Below, one piece after another: positions 40,063 to 41,165 of a stretch of DNA of 41,165 bases. The translations under genes were made by a program, and so were the position numbers. The stretch lies in the NCBI GenBank assembly GCA_028705955.1, contig JAQWCN010000004.1, forward strand, positions 1-41,165. Direction: 5' to 3'. Every line of letters begins with the position of its first letter. Positions within the stretch are counted from its first letter, which is position 1. This stretch comes from Eubacteriaceae bacterium (GTDB lineage Bacteria; Bacillota; Clostridia; Eubacteriales; Eubacteriaceae). The notes below the pieces were generated by a model. The model ran no database searches. It was not told the DNA's origin and saw nothing but the letters and a program-made list of their open reading frames with translations.

Positions 40063-40819
40063 AAATGCCGGTTTTGTACTCCACCTTGAAACTTTTCTTT
40101 AATTCTTCAACTTCAGACATATATTCATGATTTTGTTTTTGTCCAAGTAAAAAATGATGTAAACTATCTTTTACGACGTCATATGGAATTGTTTCACCTG
40201 ATTTAGAATCCGTGATTTTAATAATATGCCAACCAAATTCCGTTTTAATTGGTTTATCCGTCATTTCTCCAACTTTTAAGGCAAAAGCGGCTTTTTCAAA
40301 TTCCGGTACCATTTTTCCTTTCGAAAAATAGTTTAGATCGCCGCCAACGTCTTTTGAAGGGCAGATTGAATAAGCTTTTGCAGCATCTTCAAATGATTTA
40401 TCCCCATTATTGATTTCATTTATAATATCTTTGGCTTGCTGCTCCGCAGGAAGTAAGATATGACTGGCGCGAATAGAATCTGGAGCAATAAATTCTTTAG
40501 GATGTGCATCATAATAATCTTTAACTTCTTTTTCTTCTACACTTACAGAACCCATAAAATGAGAGATCATATAAGACTTTAAAAATTTTTCTTTCATTTC
40601 TTCAAATTCTTTTTTAAAATCTTGAGTTTCTTCTATTTTTTCTTTTTTTCCTTCTAGATAGAACAACTCTTGCGCAATCATTTCATTTAAAAGTTGACGA
40701 TGTCCTTCATGTGTTCGAAATTGATTTTGTTGATCTTGAGGGGCTTGTTGAATTAAACCATCAAGCTGAATATTGGTAATGGCTTTTCCTTCAACAGTTG
40801 CTAATATTTTTTCTTCCAC
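40061..40819 (-). CDS. Parvulin-type peptidyl-prolyl isomerase (SurA/PpiC-like), no signal peptide
   Basis: IRASHILLPAEQQAKDIINEINNGDKSFEDAAKAYSICPSKDVGGDLNYFSKGKMVPEFEKAAFALKVGEMTDKPIKTEFGWHIIKITD. Confidence 0.95.
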   Translation of the reverse strand: MEEKILATVEGKAITNIQLDGLIQQAPQDQQNQFRTHEGHRQLLNEMIAQELFYLEGKKEKIEETQDFKKEFEEMKEKFLKSYMISHFMGSVSVEEKEVKDYYDAHPKEFIAPDSIRASHILLPAEQQAKDIINEINNGDKSFEDAAKAYSICPSKDVGGDLNYFSKGKMVPEFEKAAFALKVGEMTDKPIKTEFGWHIIKITDSKSGETIPYDVVKDSLHHFLLGQKQNHEYMSEVEELKKSFKVEYKTGI

Positions 40820-40850
40820 GAGATAACCTCCTTAAGGGAATATGCAATTT

Positions 40851-40879
40851 ATACTATCTTTTACTATGCAATTTGTCAA
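40851..40879 (-). promoter_or_regulatory. Promoter for the parvulin gene
   Basis: On the minus strand TTGACA, 17 bp, TAGTAT, overlapping the 3' end of the upstream regulator. Confidence 0.6.
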
Positions 40880-41165
40880 GCTTTAACAGTGTTATCGCCG
40901 TTGGATAGTCAATATATAAATAATCAACTAATTTTCCATAAAGACAAGCTAGAATACCTTGTGCTTTTTCTTCACCAACTGCAATTAGTATCTTCTTAGG
41001 AATTTTTTTAATAACATTTAAAGGGATCGCAACGACCCGATCATCTAGCTCTGGACAAGCAATTTGACCATTTTTATCGATAAAATGAGAACAAACGTCT
41101 CCAATCGCTCTTTCTTGAATAGATGAATACTCTTCTTGTGAAAAAAAACCCATCCTAGACAAAAT
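40854..41165 (-). CDS. SorC-family sugar-binding transcriptional regulator, C-terminal part; truncated by window end
   Basis: FSQEEYSSIQERAIGDVCSHFIDKNGQIACPELDDRVVAIPLNVIKKIPKKILIAVGEEKAQGILACLYGKLVDYLYIDYPTAITLL resembles SorC C-terminal effector domain. Confidence 0.85.
   Translation of the reverse strand: MLSRMGFFSQEEYSSIQERAIGDVCSHFIDKNGQIACPELDDRVVAIPLNVIKKIPKKILIAVGEEKAQGILACLYGKLVDYLYIDYPTAITLLKLDKLHSKR

Noticed and set aside
1-41165. CRISPR array, tRNA/rRNA genes, prophage, defence island
   Set aside because: No regularly spaced repeats, tRNA/rRNA cores, phage structural genes or defence-type genes were recognised on reading both strands.

Overview
A 41.2 kb AT-rich, low-GC Firmicutes (Clostridia/Eubacteriales-like) chromosomal segment. 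It is mostly housekeeping genes: rpsO-pnp-dut-ftsK/spoIIIE-rimO-pgsA-yaaA-cinA-recA, a two-component system, rnpB, uppS-cdsA-rseP-ispG-polC, valS, and a P-type cation ATPase. The left edge is a truncated IS3-type transposase next to a GNAT acetyltransferase remnant. The right edge is a cut-off SorC-type regulator.

Points worth a second look: (i) a giant 1428-aa protein with two tandem BadF/HgdC-type ATP-dependent activase domains fused to a Cys-rich 2-hydroxyacyl-CoA-dehydratase-like region, directly downstream of an FGGY kinase; (ii) a yybP-ykoY-like (Mn2+) riboswitch with a mutually exclusive terminator upstream of a 'Ca2+' P-type ATPase; (iii) a LexA/CI-like regulator whose expected catalytic Ser is Ala and Lys is Arg; (iv) a site-2 protease (RseP) that appears to lack its PDZ domain; (v) absence of dxr from the uppS-cdsA-[dxr]-rseP-ispG-polC operon; (vi) an unlisted 51-aa membrane micro-ORF coupled to both neighbours; (vii) an rpsO leader RNA; (viii) an rnpB terminator embedded in the 3' coding end of a convergent gene. 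I saw no clearly new defence or mobile system and no CRISPR array.
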